Notes under the pieces: generated by a model
What the model saw: only the letters and a program-made list of their open reading frames with translations
The model's database searches: none
What the model was told of the DNA's origin: nothing
DNA from: Nitrospinae bacterium bin107
Lineage (GTDB): Bacteria; UBA8248
NCBI GenBank assembly: GCA_002238965.1
Contig: MPNJ01000012.1
Coordinates: 1-64,000 of the forward strand
Reading direction: 5' to 3'
DNA: 64,000 nt
Position numbers and translations under genes: made by a program
Part shown: piece by piece, positions 1-8,990 of the stretch
Layout of the letters: each line of letters starts with the position of its first letter
Numbering within the stretch: the first letter of the stretch is position 1

Positions 1-2
1 CC

Positions 3-605
3 GAAGCGCCTCTCATCCCGGCGCCCGAGACCCTCGACGAGGTCCGTCCCCTCGGGATGCGCATCGTCGTGCGTGGAACCCGCGAGGGCAGGCTCTGGAA
101 CGAGTTCGTCGCCCGCTACCACTACCTCGGCTACAAGACCCTCGTCGGCGCCCAGATGCGCTACGCCGTACATGACCGGGGCGGCAGGCCCCTCGCCATG
201 CTCGGCTTCTCCACTGCCGCGTGGAAGCTCGCCCCGCGCGATGCCTTCATCGGCTGGACGCCGCAGTTGCGCGAGAAGAACCTTCCCCTCGTGGTCGACA
301 ACCCGAGGTTCCTCATCCTGCCCTGGGTCAAAATCCCCAACCTCGGCTCGCATCTCCTCGCCATCATCCGCAGGCGACTGCCCGAGGACTGGACCGAGCG
401 CTATGGCACGACCCCCGTCCTCATCGAGACCTTCGTCGAGACGCCACGCTACACCGGCGCCGTCTACAGGGCTTCAGGATGGATTCACGTCGGAACCACA
501 CAGGGACGCGGACGCTACGACAGGCACAAACGCTTCGACAAGCCCAGGAAGGACGTCTGGCTGCGACCGCTACGCAACAACTGGAAGCAAGTCCTCAACC
601 GCTGA
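3..605 (+). CDS. DUF4338 / DruA-like protein, 5' end outside window
   Basis: The frame is open back to base 3, so the gene starts upstream of the window; the first internal ATG is at 57. The visible 182-plus residues carry the DUF4338 pattern: an LWNEFVARYHYLGY block near the start, the segment VVDNPRFLILPWV, then IETFVETPRYTGAVYRASGW and a GRGRYDR tail followed by a short basic end. DUF4338 is the domain of DruA from Druantia anti-phage systems, but many stand-alone copies occur in mobile, repeat-rich settings, and no other Druantia gene is visible downstream. The gene ends at a repeat-laden spacer. The family call is firm; a defence role here is not shown. Confidence 0.75.
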   Translation, partial: EAPLIPAPETLDEVRPLGMRIVVRGTREGRLWNEFVARYHYLGYKTLVGAQMRYAVHDRGGRPLAMLGFSTAAWKLAPRDAFIGWTPQLREKNLPLVVDNPRFLILPWVKIPNLGSHLLAIIRRRLPEDWTERYGTTPVLIETFVETPRYTGAVYRASGWIHVGTTQGRGRYDRHKRFDKPRKDVWLRPLRNNWKQVLNR

Positions 606-829
606 AACAACTCCCATCACCCTGTCGCCGAACGGTTACATACACTTAACCCGACCGGAAACTGCCTGCATGCGCTGAAGTTGAAATGAATCCGCTTTCG
701 GTATGATTACAGACTGCGAAAGACGGGTTTTCGGTGAGATTGAAAAAATAAATATAATTATATATATCAATAAGATACGAGGATTTCATGATTGTTGAGA
801 ATGCTCTGGCGTCTCTAAAAGGAGCGTTT

Positions 830-925
830 GTATCGAAGGGCGAGGGGAGTTGAACGCCTCGCGCCGAGGCGAGGAGGGCATCCTTCGATACGCGGCTTCG
901 CCGCAACTCAGGATGAGGCGGAAAG
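830..925. repeat. Composite palindromic intergenic repeat
   Basis: GTATCGAAGG (830-839) is the reverse complement of CCTTCGATAC (882-891). Between them lies the hairpin GCCTCG-CGC-CGAGGC. After the right arm comes GCGGC-TTC-GCCGC and then CTCAGGATGAGGCGG. The same CCTTCGATACGCGGCTTCGC core recurs at 18692-18805 in an inverted pair. It behaves like a REP/BIME-type dispersed element. Confidence 0.75.
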
Positions 926-972
926 GGCTTTTTCAACAGTTCCGGGGAGGGGCCGTTCTTGTGAGCGGCCCA

Positions 973-992
973 AGGTCGCGACCTGTCCCTAC
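973..992. repeat. Short palindrome AGGTCGCGACCT, copy 1
   Basis: AGGTCGCGACCTGTCCCTAC matches the right half of the perfect 24-base palindrome at 58121-58144. The left half is degenerate here. It is probably a dispersed intergenic palindrome. Confidence 0.65.
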
Positions 993-1075
993 AGGCATCG
1001 CCACTAACATAAAACTTGAACGAAGCCCCGAACGCAGTTAACCTGTTCGTGACTCAATGTGTAATGGAGGCTTGT

Positions 1076-2554
1076 ATGAACAAGGGGGCGGAGCCGCTCG
1101 CCTCGGCGCAGGACGAGGGGCCTTTTTCGGGATACGATCTCGATTCGCGCTTTTACGATGAGATGTTCGACTCAGAGGGCAGTCCGCGTGAGTCTTGCGG
1201 GCGGCTGAACACCGCGCTCGCCGAACTCACGCCCGAGGACCTGGACAAACTCCAGGAGGGCGTCTACCGCCGCTTTCTCTATGACGGCATCACCTTCACG
1301 GTGCTCGACGCCGAGGAAGCCACCGAGCGGATCATCCCCATCGACTGCGTGCCGCGCCTGCTCACGGCGGCGGAGTGGGACCACGTCGAACGCGGTCTCA
1401 AGCAGCGCCTGATGGCGCTCAACATGTTCTTGAAAGACGTCTATCACGAGGGCCGGTGCCTGCGCGAGGGGGTCGTTCCCATCGACGTCGTGCTCGGCTG
1501 TCCGCAATACCGCATGGAGATGCGCGGGCTGAATGTGCCTCACGACGTCTACGTCGCCGTGTGCGGGACCGACATCGTCCGCACCCACGATGGGTTCGCC
1601 GTCCTGGAGGACAACCTGCGCGTACCCTCGGGCGTCTCCTACATGCTTGCCTGCCGAAACGCCATCAAGGACGTGCTGCCCGGGCTCTACCGCGAGCACC
1701 GGGTGCGCGAGGTGGCCGATTACGCCGAACACCTCTATTCCACGCTCGTCTCCCTGGGCCACTCGCCGAGGGAGCCGAACGTGGCGGTGCTCACGCCCGG
1801 CATCTTCAACTCCGCCTACTACGAGCACGCCTTCCTCGCGGGCGAGATGGGCGTCGACCTCGTCGAGGGCCAGGACCTGCTCGTGCGCGACGCCGGGTTG
1901 TACGCGCGCACGACGGAGGGGCTTCGCCGCATCGACGTGCTCTACCGCCGCGTGGACGATGATTTCCTCGACCCGTTGACGTTCCGGGGCGATTCGTTCC
2001 TGGGCGCGGCGGGGCTTTTCCACGCCTACCGTGCGGGGAACCTCGTGCTCGCCAACGCGCCGGGGACCGGCGTGGCGGACGATAAGAGCATCTACGCCTA
2101 CGTGCCTCAAATCATCCGTTATTTCCTGGGCGAGGAGCCGATACTCGCCAACGTCGAGACCCACCTTTGCCGCGAACCCGAGGGGCTGGCCTATACGCTG
2201 GAGCATCTGGGCGACCTGGTGGTGAAGGAAGTCGGCGGTTCGGGCGGCTACGGGATGCTGGTCGGCCCCCACTCCACGGCGGCGGAGCGTGCGGAATTCG
2301 CCGAGCGGCTGCGCGCGGATCCTGCGAACTTCATCGCACAGCCCACGCTCGCGCTCTCGCGCTCGCCTTGCTTCGTCGATGGGGGAATCGAGCCGCGCCA
2401 CGTGGACCTGCGGCCCTTCGTATTGCAGGGGCGCGAGGAGCAGCACGTGGTTCCGGGCGGGTTGTGCCGCGTCGCGCTCAAGCGCGGCAGCCTCGTGGTG
2501 AATTCGAGCCAGGGCGGGGGGTGTAAGGACATCTGGGTGCTGGAGGATTCGTAA
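1076..2554 (+). CDS. Circularly permuted type 2 ATP-grasp protein
   Basis: A 492-residue protein of the circularly permuted ATP-grasp family (formerly DUF404/DUF407), predicted to form amide or peptide bonds with ATP. The ATG at 1076 is chosen because GGAGG lies five bases upstream; an in-frame ATG at 1016 lacks such a site. Family blocks include DGITFTVLDAEE near residue 75, the MALNMFLKDVYHEG stretch, VLEDNLRVPSGVSYM, and the glycine-rich VVKEVGGSGGYGMLVGP loop near residue 385. The alpha-E gene (2949) and transglutaminase-like gene (3920) follow in the same direction, the standard three-gene neighbourhood of this family. The product made by such modules is not known. A long opposite-strand open frame across the gene is a composition shadow. 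Confidence 0.9.
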   Translation: MNKGAEPLASAQDEGPFSGYDLDSRFYDEMFDSEGSPRESCGRLNTALAELTPEDLDKLQEGVYRRFLYDGITFTVLDAEEATERIIPIDCVPRLLTAAEWDHVERGLKQRLMALNMFLKDVYHEGRCLREGVVPIDVVLGCPQYRMEMRGLNVPHDVYVAVCGTDIVRTHDGFAVLEDNLRVPSGVSYMLACRNAIKDVLPGLYREHRVREVADYAEHLYSTLVSLGHSPREPNVAVLTPGIFNSAYYEHAFLAGEMGVDLVEGQDLLVRDAGLYARTTEGLRRIDVLYRRVDDDFLDPLTFRGDSFLGAAGLFHAYRAGNLVLANAPGTGVADDKSIYAYVPQIIRYFLGEEPILANVETHLCREPEGLAYTLEHLGDLVVKEVGGSGGYGMLVGPHSTAAERAEFAERLRADPANFIAQPTLALSRSPCFVDGGIEPRHVDLRPFVLQGREEQHVVPGGLCRVALKRGSLVVNSSQGGGCKDIWVLEDS

Positions 2555-2948
2555 GGGTCGTTTCTGATTGAAGAAGGAGAAATCGCCGACCGGGTAGGGG
2601 GGGTTGGTCCTAACCGCTCCGTAGGGGTAGATTTTGACCGAGGAGGGAAAAATCGCCCCGTGGCACCCATTACATCGATAGGGACGCGGGATTGGGCGGG
2701 CACAGGGACCCGCCCCTCTGTTGACCCGCGATGCCGTAATTCCGGCATACGCCGGATTGGCGTCCAAAATGGAAAACGGTAATCCACGGTTTAATCCCTG
2801 CCCATTCGGTCGGGATTGACCACTACGGAAAAAATCTGGTTTCGGCGAAGGGGGTTGTTATAAAATGAGGTTGAGGCCCCCGCGGCCTCGCGCCGCTTCT
2901 CATGTGTTCTCCCCTGCGGGAATCACTGGATGATGAAGGAGAGGAATC
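2555..2948. other. Non-coding spacer inside the ATP-grasp module
   Basis: About 390 bases without a gene separate the ATP-grasp and alpha-E genes, which is unusual because these genes are often adjacent. It contains two degenerate copies of a purine-rich GAGG(G)AAAAATCGCC-type segment (near 2575 and 2640), a hairpin-like GGCGGGCACAGGGACCCGCCCC stretch around 2696, and TTATAAAATG at 2858. No clear -35 partner for the latter was found. An alpha-E ribosome site (AAGGAGAGGAATC) ends it. Confidence 0.55.
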
Positions 2949-3923
2949 ATGCTGGCTCGGGTCGCCGCAGATTTCTACTGGATGGGCCGCTACGTCGAGC
3001 GTGTCGAACAGACGGCGCGTCTTCTGGAATACCAGCTCAACCGGCTCGTCGACCGGCCCGCCGATGAACTGGCCGTCGGTTGGGCGGCGATTTATCGGTC
3101 GCTGGGCCAGCCCCCGCCCGGCGCGGCGGCGGGCGCTGAGGAGGCCGAGGTGTATCTGATTCCCGACGCCTATACCCTTGCGGGCAGCCTCGTGGAGGAG
3201 GGCGCGCACCCCGATTCCATCCTCTCGTGCTGGCGTCAGGCGCGCGAGAACGGACAGCGCGTCCGTGCGCAGCTTCCGCTTGCGATTTGGACGCGGCTCA
3301 ACCAGGGCTATCTCTGGATGCGCGAGGTGAATTTCGCCCGGGAATGGGAGCAGGCGCCGGCTCGGCTCGCGCTCGATATCATCGACCGCATGCGGCTGTT
3401 CGCGGGCGTGGTGCACTCGACGATGCCGCGCGACGATGCCTGGCGCTTTCTGGAACTGGGCCGCTTCATCGAGCGGGCGCAGCACCAGGCCGCACTCCTT
3501 GAGGCATGGGTCGATTTCGCGCATCCGAGGGGAGGCGTCGCCGCGCTTTCGTGGGCGGATTTGCTTCATATATGCCGCGCGTATGAAATCTATTGCCGCC
3601 GCCACTCGATGAAGATTCTCGAAGAAGAAGTGCTCGGCTTCCTGACGCGCAATCCCGAGCTTCCCCGCTCGCTCCGTTTCTCGCTGCAGCGCATCGAGGA
3701 AATGCTGAACGGAATCGACCCGCTCGGCGCGCGTTTTCCCCTCGCGCCGCCGCACCGGATGGCGCTTCGACTCACGGCGGCCATCGAAATGGATGCGACG
3801 GATTCCGGCGAGGTGGATGCGGGCGCATTCTTCCGCGCGATAGGGGGCGACGTCCGCGAGCTCCACGACCTGGCGATGGCGGCCTACGTCCACCGCTCAC
3901 TGGCCGAGGAGATCCCGGCGTGA
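2949..3923 (+). CDS. Alpha-E domain protein (DUF403)
   Basis: A 324-residue all-helical protein matching the alpha-E family. It opens with LARVAADFYWMGRYVERVEQTARL, the typical family start in which ARxxYWxGRYxER is conserved. ATG 2949 has AAGGAGAGG upstream. A second family block, FLELGRFIERAQHQAALLE, lies near residue 160. Alpha-E proteins nearly always sit beside circularly permuted ATP-grasp and transglutaminase-like proteins and are thought to assist or be modified by them, but no biochemical role is proven. The stop overlaps the GTG start of the next gene, so translation is probably coupled. Confidence 0.88.
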   Translation: MLARVAADFYWMGRYVERVEQTARLLEYQLNRLVDRPADELAVGWAAIYRSLGQPPPGAAAGAEEAEVYLIPDAYTLAGSLVEEGAHPDSILSCWRQARENGQRVRAQLPLAIWTRLNQGYLWMREVNFAREWEQAPARLALDIIDRMRLFAGVVHSTMPRDDAWRFLELGRFIERAQHQAALLEAWVDFAHPRGGVAALSWADLLHICRAYEIYCRRHSMKILEEEVLGFLTRNPELPRSLRFSLQRIEEMLNGIDPLGARFPLAPPHRMALRLTAAIEMDATDSGEVDAGAFFRAIGGDVRELHDLAMAAYVHRSLAEEIPA

Positions 3924-4783
3924 TAGTGAGCTACACGGTCGAGCACGCCATACGCTTCGATTACGAGACGCCCATTCAGACATCGGTGATGACGCTGTAC
4001 TTGTGCCCGCTTCGCGACCGCGCCCAGACCGTGCATGAGTTCTCGCTGCGCACCGACCCCGAGGGCCGGTTCTTCGAGTTCACCGACCCGTTCGGCAACA
4101 CAGCGCATTTTCTGGATCGCGCCCGCCCGCACCCGCGCTTCGAGGTGCGGGCGCACTCGCGCGTGGAGGTGGGTCCCTTGGCCTCCGCCCCCGAGGGGCT
4201 CGAACCCGGCGCTTCGGAGGCGCTTCGCAGCGCCGTCCGCACGCCCGAGCTCTGGCCGCTGACGCACCCGAGCCACTTCGCTCGCCCGAGTCCCGCGCTC
4301 GATAGGTTCGTAGCGAAACACAACATCGCTCTGGGGGACGACCCCCTCGTGGGCGCGCGCGAGCTCTGCGCCAAACTCAACGACGTCTTCGAGTACATAC
4401 CGGGCCACACCCAGGTGGATTCGCCCATCGAGGACATCCTGGAGACCGGGCGGGGCGTCTGCCAGGACTACGCGCACGTGATGGCCTCGATCATGCGCGG
4501 CTGGGGGGTTCCGTGCCGTTACGTGTCGGGTTATCTGGGGCCCGAAGCCGCAGGCGAGGCCACGGGCGAGAGCCACGCCTGGGTGGAGTGCTGGTTTCCG
4601 GGCGTGGGGTGGGTCGGCTTCGACCCGACGAACAACACCGAGGGAGACGAGCGCCACGTCCGCGTGGCGGTGGGCCGGGATTACGCGGACGTCCCCCCGA
4701 GCCGGGGCGTGTTCCGGGGAAACGGCGACTCGGAGCTCACCACCGAGGTGAAGATAGAGCGGCTTTCGAAAAATCCGGCCTGA
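3920..4783 (+). CDS. Transglutaminase-like cysteine protease family protein
   Basis: A 287-residue protein. The start is taken as GTG 3920, which overlaps the upstream TGA and has CGAGGAG about eight bases before it. The N-terminal part (residues 1-85) is the bacterial transglutaminase-associated beta domain. The C-terminal part holds the papain-like core with Cys181 in GRGVCQDYAHVM, His219 in GESHAWVE and Asp235 in GFDPTNN, a complete catalytic triad. In this genomic setting such proteins are predicted to be peptidases or amide-forming enzymes acting on products of the ATP-grasp partner. No signal peptide is visible, so a cytoplasmic location is likely. Confidence 0.9.
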   Translation: MIVSYTVEHAIRFDYETPIQTSVMTLYLCPLRDRAQTVHEFSLRTDPEGRFFEFTDPFGNTAHFLDRARPHPRFEVRAHSRVEVGPLASAPEGLEPGASEALRSAVRTPELWPLTHPSHFARPSPALDRFVAKHNIALGDDPLVGARELCAKLNDVFEYIPGHTQVDSPIEDILETGRGVCQDYAHVMASIMRGWGVPCRYVSGYLGPEAAGEATGESHAWVECWFPGVGWVGFDPTNNTEGDERHVRVAVGRDYADVPPSRGVFRGNGDSELTTEVKIERLSKNPA

Positions 4784-4888
4784 TGGCGTTGTGTATCGAT
4801 TGCTCATGACGCGCTTAATCCCCCGGGCTATGGAATCGTTCACCACGAGGGTATCCGAATCATCCAACATCGAGCAGGAGAGGACGAA

Positions 4889-5767
4889 ATGAGAGCATCA
4901 CCCGGGAAATTCTGTGTCATCATAGCTGTGCTGGCGGTATGCGCGATTCTCGTCGCGGCGGGTGCGAGCGTCGCCCAGGAGGCGAAGCCCTCCGGCTGGT
5001 ACGTGGGAGCGAGCATCGGGATCAACAAGACCTCCGGGATCGAGCAGGCGGGCCATAACCGGGACAACATCTGCTACCCCGAAGACGACTGCAGCCACCT
5101 CGTCGGCGGCGCGCCCGAGGGCTACCGGTGGTTCTACGATCTGGATGCGGACGACGGCGCGGCGCTCGAGATTTCCGTCGGCCGCACCTTCGGCGATTTT
5201 CGCCTGGAACTGGGGCTGGCCCAGCGGAAAAACGACGTCGAGCAGAAATTCACCGACATCACCTATCTGGACGGCGCGCGCATCATGGCCCGCCCGGTGA
5301 GCAACTATCAAAGCGAGGCCAACGCCAGTATTGACGATCTGACGACGCGCACCCTCTCGCTGAACGCCTATTACGACTTTTCCATCGCGGGAAGCCGCTT
5401 CACGCCCTACGTGGGCGCGGGCGTGGGCGTTTCCTTCGTCGAGCTCTCGGGCGTGTATTTCGAGGCGCGCTACTCGTGCAAGAATCCGGCAATGGATTGC
5501 GATATGCCCGAGCAGTACGACGGCCGCCAGAACGAGGACCTGACCGACACCGTCTTGTCCGCGCATCTGCACGCAGGTCTTGATTACCGCGCGAGCGATA
5601 AGATGCTGCTCGGCCTCAAGCTCACCTACTCCATGGTGGGCGACATGGAGGAAGTCAAAGGCGACTACGACTTCCACCCGGTCCCCGGCATCTCCAACTT
5701 CACCACGATCAGCGGCATGAACCACTTCTCCGTGATGCTCGGCGTGAAATACTTCTTCGGCGAGTGA
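4889..5767 (+). CDS. Outer-membrane beta-barrel protein
   Basis: A 292-residue protein with a signal peptide: basic MRASPGK, a hydrophobic core, and likely cleavage after ASVA (residue 29). The mature part has alternating aromatic/hydrophobic strands (WYVGASIGINK, ALEISVGRTFGDFRLELGLAQRK, SLNAYYDFSIAGSRFTPYVGAGVGVSFVE) and ends HFSVMLGVKYFF plus GE, so the last strand is typical of an OmpA-like barrel but lacks a strictly terminal Phe. Four cysteines in loops (CYPEDDC, CKNPAMDC) could form disulfides. A GGAGAGGACGAA ribosome site precedes ATG 4889. The function is unknown; a structural or porin-like role is an inference. Confidence 0.82.
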   Translation: MRASPGKFCVIIAVLAVCAILVAAGASVAQEAKPSGWYVGASIGINKTSGIEQAGHNRDNICYPEDDCSHLVGGAPEGYRWFYDLDADDGAALEISVGRTFGDFRLELGLAQRKNDVEQKFTDITYLDGARIMARPVSNYQSEANASIDDLTTRTLSLNAYYDFSIAGSRFTPYVGAGVGVSFVELSGVYFEARYSCKNPAMDCDMPEQYDGRQNEDLTDTVLSAHLHAGLDYRASDKMLLGLKLTYSMVGDMEEVKGDYDFHPVPGISNFTTISGMNHFSVMLGVKYFFGE

Positions 5768-5828
5768 TGGGGGGTCTCCTGGAGCGCGATAATGGGAAAG
5801 CGGCGCACACGAACCGAGGGTATGACTT

Positions 5829-6902
5829 ATGACGGGAATCTGGACGAACAGCGGCGAAGGATGGGAATGGGGCAAGCCTCGGGCGTTCGAGGATGAAGCC
5901 AAACTGCATGAACTCATCAATGAGAACCCGCAATTCCTGCCGCTGAGCGGTTCTCCGCGCCTTGTGGTGCTGGGTTCTGAAATCCAGTTGGGAAATGGAT
6001 ACGCGGACATCCTTGCAGTCGAATCCTCCGGCCGTCCCGCGGTCATCGAGGTGAAGCTCCGCCAAAACCCCGAAGCGCGCAGGGCTATCGTGTCGCAGAT
6101 TATCGCGTATGCGGCCTTCCTCCAGGGATTCAGTATCGAGGACCTTGAGCGGGGGCCTCTTCACAGGTTTCTTACAGATTCGGGGCATGAATCCATAATT
6201 AATGCGGTGAAGGCCGAGGATCAGGAGGGGGCGGTGGATGCCGATTCGTTTACGGCCTCACTGCAGGATCACCTCAACTCAGGAAACTTCCGGTTGGTCC
6301 TCGTGCTGGATGACGTTCCGGCTGAACTGGAAAGGGTTGTCGCCTATCTGGATGCGATAACCGTCCAGACGCTGACGATCGACCTGATCACGCTCAAGGT
6401 CTATGAAGTAGGTGGCGCACAGGTCGCTCTGCCTCAGCGCGTTTCGCCCGATCTCGGCGCATTTCAACCCTCAGGCGGCTCCAGGTCCGCCGTACCCCGG
6501 GGAAGGCTCACCGACGGCACTGCCGCGTTTCGAGCATCATTCGAAGAGACTACAGGTGAGACCCGAGAAATGTTCGATGAATTGATTGCATGGGCGGAAA
6601 AATTGGCCTCGTTGCCGAATGTGCGCCTCTCCACTTTCATGGGAGTAGAGGGCAAGCGCTTCACCCTCCTGCCGCGAATCATGCCGGAAAACGCCGGCCT
6701 CGTAACCATCTGGAACGATAAGCAACGTCCATCCATCCAGGTCTGGCGATCGATGTTCGAGCGGCGGGCTCCGAAGACGCTCGAATCCGTGGAGCGAGCC
6801 GTCGAGCCGGACAGAATCGGGCAGGGGAATACTCTCAAGGAAATCACGCCGAAAATCCTCGAAGCGTTGACGCGGGCGTATCAGGAGGCGACTGGGGACT
6901 AA
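5829..6902 (+). CDS. PD-(D/E)XK nuclease-like protein
   Basis: A 357-residue protein of unknown function. Residues 20-100 look like a restriction-endonuclease-fold core: a helix with Glu27, then GYADILAV (Asp60), then AVIEVKL (Glu74, Lys76), followed by SQIIAYAAFL. This E-D-ExK layout and the trailing helix resemble NucS/DUF91-type and RecB-like nuclease domains. The C-terminal 230 residues include a stretch rich in Thr, Glu and Arg near residue 240 and a beta-rich end, with no domain I recognise. It lies alone between the barrel gene and the menaquinone cluster. A role in DNA repair or defence is possible but unproven. Confidence 0.6.
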   Translation: MTGIWTNSGEGWEWGKPRAFEDEAKLHELINENPQFLPLSGSPRLVVLGSEIQLGNGYADILAVESSGRPAVIEVKLRQNPEARRAIVSQIIAYAAFLQGFSIEDLERGPLHRFLTDSGHESIINAVKAEDQEGAVDADSFTASLQDHLNSGNFRLVLVLDDVPAELERVVAYLDAITVQTLTIDLITLKVYEVGGAQVALPQRVSPDLGAFQPSGGSRSAVPRGRLTDGTAAFRASFEETTGETREMFDELIAWAEKLASLPNVRLSTFMGVEGKRFTLLPRIMPENAGLVTIWNDKQRPSIQVWRSMFERRAPKTLESVERAVEPDRIGQGNTLKEITPKILEALTRAYQEATGD

Positions 6903-6924
6903 GCCCCCACACCCCCACCCCGCG

Positions 6925-6953
6925 TTGACATCCCCTTTATCAGCCTCCAGAAT
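6925..6953 (+). promoter_or_regulatory. Possible sigma70-type promoter of the mqn cluster
   Basis: TTGACA (6925-6930) and CAGAAT (6948-6953) are spaced by 17 bases, 61 bases before the mqnE start. The -35 is a perfect consensus and the -10 matches four of six positions. Confidence 0.45.
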
Positions 6954-7014
6954 GCGCCCGTGCGTCACCGGCTGAATCGATTCTCCGATGAGACGAAAAA
7001 GTAGAAGGTGAACC

Positions 7015-8154
7015 ATGAACCGCGACTTCATGCGCTCGCGCGTCCAGAGAGGCCCTCTGGGCGATATCCTCGAAAAGGTCGAAGCGGGGCTGCGCCTCTC
7101 CTTTGAAGAAGGCGTGCGCCTCTACGAAGCCGAGGACATCAACGCCGTCGGCTTCCTGGCGAACGTCGTGCGTGAGCGCCTGCACGGCGACCGCACCTAT
7201 TACAACGTGAACAGCCACATCAACTACTCGAACATCTGCGTGCTGTGGAAGGCGTGCAAGTTCTGCGCGTTCGGCAAGAAGGAAGGCCAGCAGGACGCCT
7301 ATGCCTATTCGCTGGAAGAAATCTTCAAGATGGCGGAGACGCTGGGCCGGGGCCGCACCGAGTTCCACATGGTGGGCGGCCTGCATCCCGATCTGCCCTT
7401 CGACTACTATCTGGAGATGATCCAGGGCATCAAGGAGATTCACCCGCAACTGCACCTCAAAGTCTTCACGGCCACGGAGATCCGATTTCTCGCCGATCAC
7501 ATTGCCAAGATGAGCGTGGAGGAGACGCTGGATCACCTGGTGCGCTCGGGGCTCGGTTCGCTCACGGGCGGCGGCGCGGAGATTTTCGCCGAACCCACGC
7601 GCTCCAGGATCTGCAAGGGCAAGCACTCGGGCGAGGACTGGCTCGAAATTCACCGCATCGCCCACAACAAGGGCATCCGCAGCACCTGCACCATGCTCTA
7701 CGGCCACGTGGAATCGAACGAGGATCGCGTGGACCACATGCTCAGGCTCCGCGACCTGCAGGACGAGACCGGCGGGTTCACCACCTTCATCCCGCTCGCG
7801 TTCCATCCCGAGAACACGCAGATGGACGACATCCCCTCCACGGGCGGGATGCTCGACATCAGGAACTACGCCGTCGGGCGCCTTTTGCTCGACAACATTC
7901 CCCACATCAAGGCCTACTGGATCATGGTGGGCCAGCCGGTCGCGCAAATCTCGCAGCGCTTCGGCGTGGACGATCTGGACGGCACCGTCGTCCAGGAGAA
8001 GATCTACCACATGGCGGGCGCCAAGACGCCGCACGAACTCACCGTGAACGACATCCGCCGCCTCATCCGCGAGGTGGGGCGCGAGCCCATCGAGCGCGAC
8101 ACGCTCTACCGGGAAGTCACGCGCCAGGGAGATCAATGGGCAGTTCACGCCTGA
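7015..8154 (+). CDS. mqnE: Aminofutalosine synthase MqnE (radical SAM)
   Basis: A 379-residue radical SAM enzyme of the futalosine menaquinone pathway. MqnE joins 3-enolpyruvylbenzoate to SAM-derived adenosine to give aminofutalosine. Family signatures are NSHINYSNIC, CKFCAFGKKEGQ, FHMVGGLHPDLPFDYY, LTGGGAEIFAE and STCTMLYGHVES. The cluster cysteines are Cys75, Cys81 and Cys84, which is CX5CX2C, not the usual radical SAM CX3CX2C seen in the MqnC of this same cluster (Cys69/73/76). The gene starts the cluster and its stop overlaps the mqnA start region. The identification is firm; the cysteine spacing is read directly from the codons at 7237, 7255 and 7264. Confidence 0.93.
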   Translation: MNRDFMRSRVQRGPLGDILEKVEAGLRLSFEEGVRLYEAEDINAVGFLANVVRERLHGDRTYYNVNSHINYSNICVLWKACKFCAFGKKEGQQDAYAYSLEEIFKMAETLGRGRTEFHMVGGLHPDLPFDYYLEMIQGIKEIHPQLHLKVFTATEIRFLADHIAKMSVEETLDHLVRSGLGSLTGGGAEIFAEPTRSRICKGKHSGEDWLEIHRIAHNKGIRSTCTMLYGHVESNEDRVDHMLRLRDLQDETGGFTTFIPLAFHPENTQMDDIPSTGGMLDIRNYAVGRLLLDNIPHIKAYWIMVGQPVAQISQRFGVDDLDGTVVQEKIYHMAGAKTPHELTVNDIRRLIREVGREPIERDTLYREVTRQGDQWAVHA

Positions 8155-8990
8155 GCACCACCATGAAACTCGGCACCGTTCCCTTCCTGAACGCCAGACC
8201 CCTCACGATTGCGCTGGAGGGAAACCCGGCGGTCGAACTCCTCGTCGAACCCCCCTCGAAACTGGCGGAAATGCTTGAGAGCGGAGAGCTCGACGGCGCG
8301 CTCGTCTCCTCGTTCGCCCTTTTCGGGATGCGCGGCGCGCGTTTCGCGCCCGGTGTGGGCATCGCGAGCAAAGGCCCGGTGGAGAGCATCCGCCTCTATT
8401 GCCGGAAACCGGCTGATTCGCTGCGCCGCGTGGGGCTGGATAGCTGGTCGCTCGCCGCGACGAACATGGCGCGCGTCTATCTGAAACACCGCTGGGGGGC
8501 GGAGCCCGAGTTCGTCCCAATCGACCCGATCAAACCACCGCGGGCGGACGAGTCGCTCGACGCCTTCTTGCTCATCGGCGACAACGCGCTGCGCGAACCG
8601 CCGGGCGATCACTACGTGCTCGACCTGGGCGAGGAGTGGCAGAATTTCACGGGACTCCCCTTCGTGTATGCGCTCTGGGTGTTCCGTCAGGGGGCGGGAA
8701 ACGCCGAGGCCGCAGCGCTGCTTCAGAACGCGAAAAAAGAGGGCGTCGGACGGATAGAGGAGATCGTGAACGGCGCGCTTCCGCCCGGCGTCGACAGGAA
8801 CACGGCGTGGTGTTATCTCACCGAGTGCATCCGCTACGACGTGGGCGACGAGGAACTGGAGGGCCTGGGGCGTTATTATCATCTTCTCGTCGAGGACGGC
8901 CTTGTGTCCGATGGCTGGGAGCCCCGCTTCGTCGATGAGGTGGTAGCACACGTGGAGGTAGTGGAAAACTCAGCCTCCAAGGAGGACGAC
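8136..8990 (+). CDS. mqnA: Chorismate dehydratase MqnA, no stop before the next gene
   Basis: MqnA dehydrates chorismate to 3-enolpyruvylbenzoate, the first futalosine step. The 285-residue segment shows the family start MKLGTVPFLNARPL (ATG 8163) and FALFGMRGARFAPGVGIASKGPV, IGDNALR and LGEEWQNFTGLPFVYALWVFR. ATG 8136 is proposed because AGGGAG lies just upstream and it overlaps mqnE; 8163 is the alternative and matches family starts better. The frame has no stop codon where MqnA should end (about 8960-8990). It runs without a break into the amidase, which nevertheless has its own ribosome site and ATG. Either a true fusion, a lost stop (for example TCA from TGA in GAAAACTCAGCC) or a sequence error could explain this. 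Confidence 0.88.

Larger units (their letters stand above)
606..1075. other. Non-coding spacer with AT tract and repeats
   Basis: About 470 bases with no convincing gene. It holds an AT-rich tract around 738-778, a composite palindromic repeat (830-925), a CTTTTTCAACA motif just after it that recurs near 16300 and 29770, and a half-degenerate copy of the AGGTCGCGACCT palindrome (973-992). The last 15 bases carry the ribosome binding site of the next gene. The AT tract could hold a promoter, but I see no well-spaced -35/-10 pair. Confidence 0.6.

Noticed and set aside
1172-2767. Long open frame on the minus strand opposite the ATP-grasp gene
   Set aside because: It lies antisense to a well-supported gene, has Arg/His/Val-rich shadow composition and no family features.
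7245-8135. Upstream extension of the mqnA frame into mqnE
   Set aside because: It overlaps the strongly supported mqnE gene in another frame and has no MqnA-like sequence.
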